Assembly (NCBI GenBank): GCA_013139225.1
Contig: WTBG01000367.1
Span: forward strand, 1 to 6,051
DNA: 6,051 nucleotides
From: Deltaproteobacteria bacterium
Lineage (GTDB): Bacteria; Desulfobacterota; WTBG01
Direction of reading: 5' to 3'
This document shows, piece after piece, positions 5,051-6,051 of the stretch. Each line of letters begins with the position of its first letter. The stretch's first letter is position 1. Made by a program: the position numbers and the translations under genes. The notes beneath the pieces were generated by a model, which was given only the letters and a program-made list of their open reading frames with translations, ran no database searches and was not told the origin of the DNA.

Positions 5051-5061
5051 TTCCTAGACGT

Positions 5062-5703
5062 ATGATGACTTCATTCTATCCCATTCATGTAAACATAGAA
5101 GGCAGAAAGTGTCTGGTAGTTGGAGGTGGGAAAACTGCGGAGAGAAAGGTTAAGACACTTTTGCGCTATGGTGGAAAGGTAGTGGTTGTCAGCCCTGCAG
5201 CAACTGAAAGGATTAAAAGTATCTCTCAGAAAAAGAAGATTCTATGGCATGAGAGAACATATAAGGTTTCTGACCTTAATTGTGCCTTCCTGGTTATCTC
5301 AGCTACTGATAGCGAAAGTCTCAACAAGGAGATTGGCAAGGAAGCTAGGAAGAGGAGAATTTTGATCAATGTTGTAGATTCACTAGAAGACTGTGATTTT
5401 ATTTCGCCTTCTCTGGTGGAGAGGGGGCACCTTAGATTGAGTATCTCAACAGAGGGGTTGGCACCGCTTTTATCCAAAAAAATAAGGCAAGACCTGGAAA
5501 AGAAATTCGGAAATGAATACAGGGAATACACTCAACTCATTGCGAAGGTGAGAAGTGCCATTTTAAAGAATAAAAAGTATAGTGAAAAGGAAAAGAGAAA
5601 AAAACTGGATCACCTTTTATCTTTAAATATCATTGATAAGCTTAAAAGGGGAGAGAAGGTGTATTATAAAACGATACTGAAGCAGTTAGGTGTTAGCGGG
5701 TAA
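5062..5703 (+). CDS. Precorrin-2 dehydrogenase / sirohydrochlorin ferrochelatase family (stand-alone CysG N-terminal type)
   Basis: Proteins of this SirC/Met8p/CysG-N family oxidise precorrin-2 to sirohydrochlorin with NAD+; some also insert iron to give siroheme. The 213-residue product begins YPIHVNIEGRKCLVVGGGKTAERKV, a Rossmann loop GGGKTA (21-26) for NAD. It then has SATDSESLN (80-88), LINVVD (101-106) with D106 at the position of the catalytic aspartate of CysG, FISPSLVERGHL (113-124) and SISTEGLAPLLSKKIR (127-142). The last segment replaces the common GGxSP by EGLAP, a mild departure. The C-terminal ~60 residues are charged and helical. No uroporphyrinogen methyltransferase domain is fused. 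hemC starts 2 nt after the stop, so both are probably one unit. Dehydrogenase activity is likely; chelatase activity is uncertain. The start could be 5062 or the adjacent ATG at 5065. Confidence 0.92.
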   Translation: MMTSFYPIHVNIEGRKCLVVGGGKTAERKVKTLLRYGGKVVVVSPAATERIKSISQKKKILWHERTYKVSDLNCAFLVISATDSESLNKEIGKEARKRRILINVVDSLEDCDFISPSLVERGHLRLSISTEGLAPLLSKKIRQDLEKKFGNEYREYTQLIAKVRSAILKNKKYSEKEKRKKLDHLLSLNIIDKLKRGEKVYYKTILKQLGVSG

Positions 5704-5705
5704 AC

Positions 5706-6051
5706 ATGTTAAAACTTAAGATAGGAACGAGAGGAAGCGCCCTCGCTCTTGTTCAAGCCAACTGGGTAAAGGATAAATTACTGCAACATTATGCGAACTG
5801 CCAGATTCAGATAGTTTCTATAAAGACTTCCGGAGATAGAATGAAGAGAACTCCTATCTCACAAATGGGGGGAAAGGGATTATTTGTTAAGGAGATTGAG
5901 AAGGCACTTATCGAGGGAGAAATAGATCTGGCAGTTCATAGCATGAAAGATCTTCCCATGGAACTGCACCGAGAGTTGCTCATTGCTGCCATTACAGAGC
6001 GCGAAGATCCCTTCGATGTTTTTGTTTCAAAGACGTTCTCCAGTATAGAAA
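5706..6051 (+). CDS. hemC: Hydroxymethylbilane synthase (porphobilinogen deaminase), 3'-truncated by window edge
   Basis: Only the first 115 codons are present; the frame is open to the window end, so this is a cut gene and not a broken one. HMBS joins four porphobilinogens into hydroxymethylbilane on a dipyrromethane cofactor. Clear family segments are LKIGTRGSALALVQANWV (4-21), SIKTSGDR (38-45), GGKGLFVKEIEKALIEGEID (55-74) and LAVHSMKDLP (75-84). D82 matches the catalytic aspartate that E. coli numbering calls D84. The cofactor cysteine lies in the missing half. It starts 2 nt after the precorrin-2 dehydrogenase stop, with only a weak GCGGG upstream, so coupled translation is likely. The full gene should be about 300 codons. 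Confidence 0.96.
   Translation, partial: MLKLKIGTRGSALALVQANWVKDKLLQHYANCQIQIVSIKTSGDRMKRTPISQMGGKGLFVKEIEKALIEGEIDLAVHSMKDLPMELHRELLIAAITEREDPFDVFVSKTFSSIE

Larger units (their letters stand above)
4729..5061. other. 333-bp intergenic region with decayed palindromic repeats
   Basis: No credible gene is present, and no clear terminator follows hemL. Visible structure includes a perfect palindrome ATTTGCAAAT (4801-4810), TTTCG 4827-4831 with CGAAA 4844-4848, GAATT 4839-4843 with AATTC 4851-4855, and TGGCCC 4780-4785 with GGGCCA 4871-4876 flanking that block. A second cluster (4896-4965) is rich in GGGTTACG-like words and is listed separately. Together they look like old remains of fold-back elements inserted into the hem cluster. 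The last ~80 bp are plain A/T-rich DNA with a -10-like box. Confidence 0.5.

Noticed and set aside
1..6051. CRISPR array, tRNA or rRNA gene
   Set aside because: No regularly spaced direct repeats and no cloverleaf or rRNA-like sequence were seen on either strand.

Overview
This is a bacterial chromosomal window, visibly AT-rich, with consensus-like sigma-70 promoters. It carries a tetrapyrrole (C5 pathway) gene cluster under a cobalamin riboswitch, plus a small accessory region. The genes present (glutamyl-tRNA reductase, GSA aminomutase, precorrin-2 dehydrogenase, hydroxymethylbilane synthase, an FlgM homologue) fit a B12- or siroheme-making, probably anaerobic bacterium. Large fold-back repeats in intergenic DNA suggest a lineage rich in small non-autonomous elements. 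The sequence alone does not let me name a phylum.

Left part (1-1508). A ~180-bp imperfect palindrome bounded by TTAA (32-216) looks like a MITE-type element. A gene-free stretch with two 9-bp inverted repeats follows. Next comes a type II toxin-antitoxin pair (Phd/YefM antitoxin 492-749, RelE/ParE toxin 753-1082) behind a promoter with repeated TTGAC/GTCAA motifs. A small exported IPT/TIG-domain protein (1104-1478) lies 21 nt behind the toxin and may share its transcript.

Middle (1508-2378). An orphan anti-sigma factor gene, flgM, lies on the minus strand, convergent with the TIG gene. It is divergent from a strong plus-strand promoter (1927-1953), a cobalamin aptamer (1982-2137) and an intrinsic terminator (2194-2219). 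The segments between aptamer and terminator can form mutually exclusive antiterminator and anti-antiterminator pairings, so this is a transcription-attenuating switch.

Right part (2379-6051). hemA and hemL overlap by 17 nt. They convert glutamyl-tRNA to 5-aminolevulinate. A 333-bp gap with decayed palindromic repeats separates them from a precorrin-2 dehydrogenase gene and hemC (cut by the window edge), which are 2 nt apart and may have their own promoter at 5045. hemA and hemL feed ALA into the pathway, hemC acts at the hydroxymethylbilane step, and the dehydrogenase draws precorrin-2 towards sirohydrochlorin. With B12 feedback at the top, the cluster appears dedicated to cobalamin/siroheme rather than protoheme; this last point is inference. 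The HemA is unusually short and lacks most of the usual C-terminal dimerisation domain.
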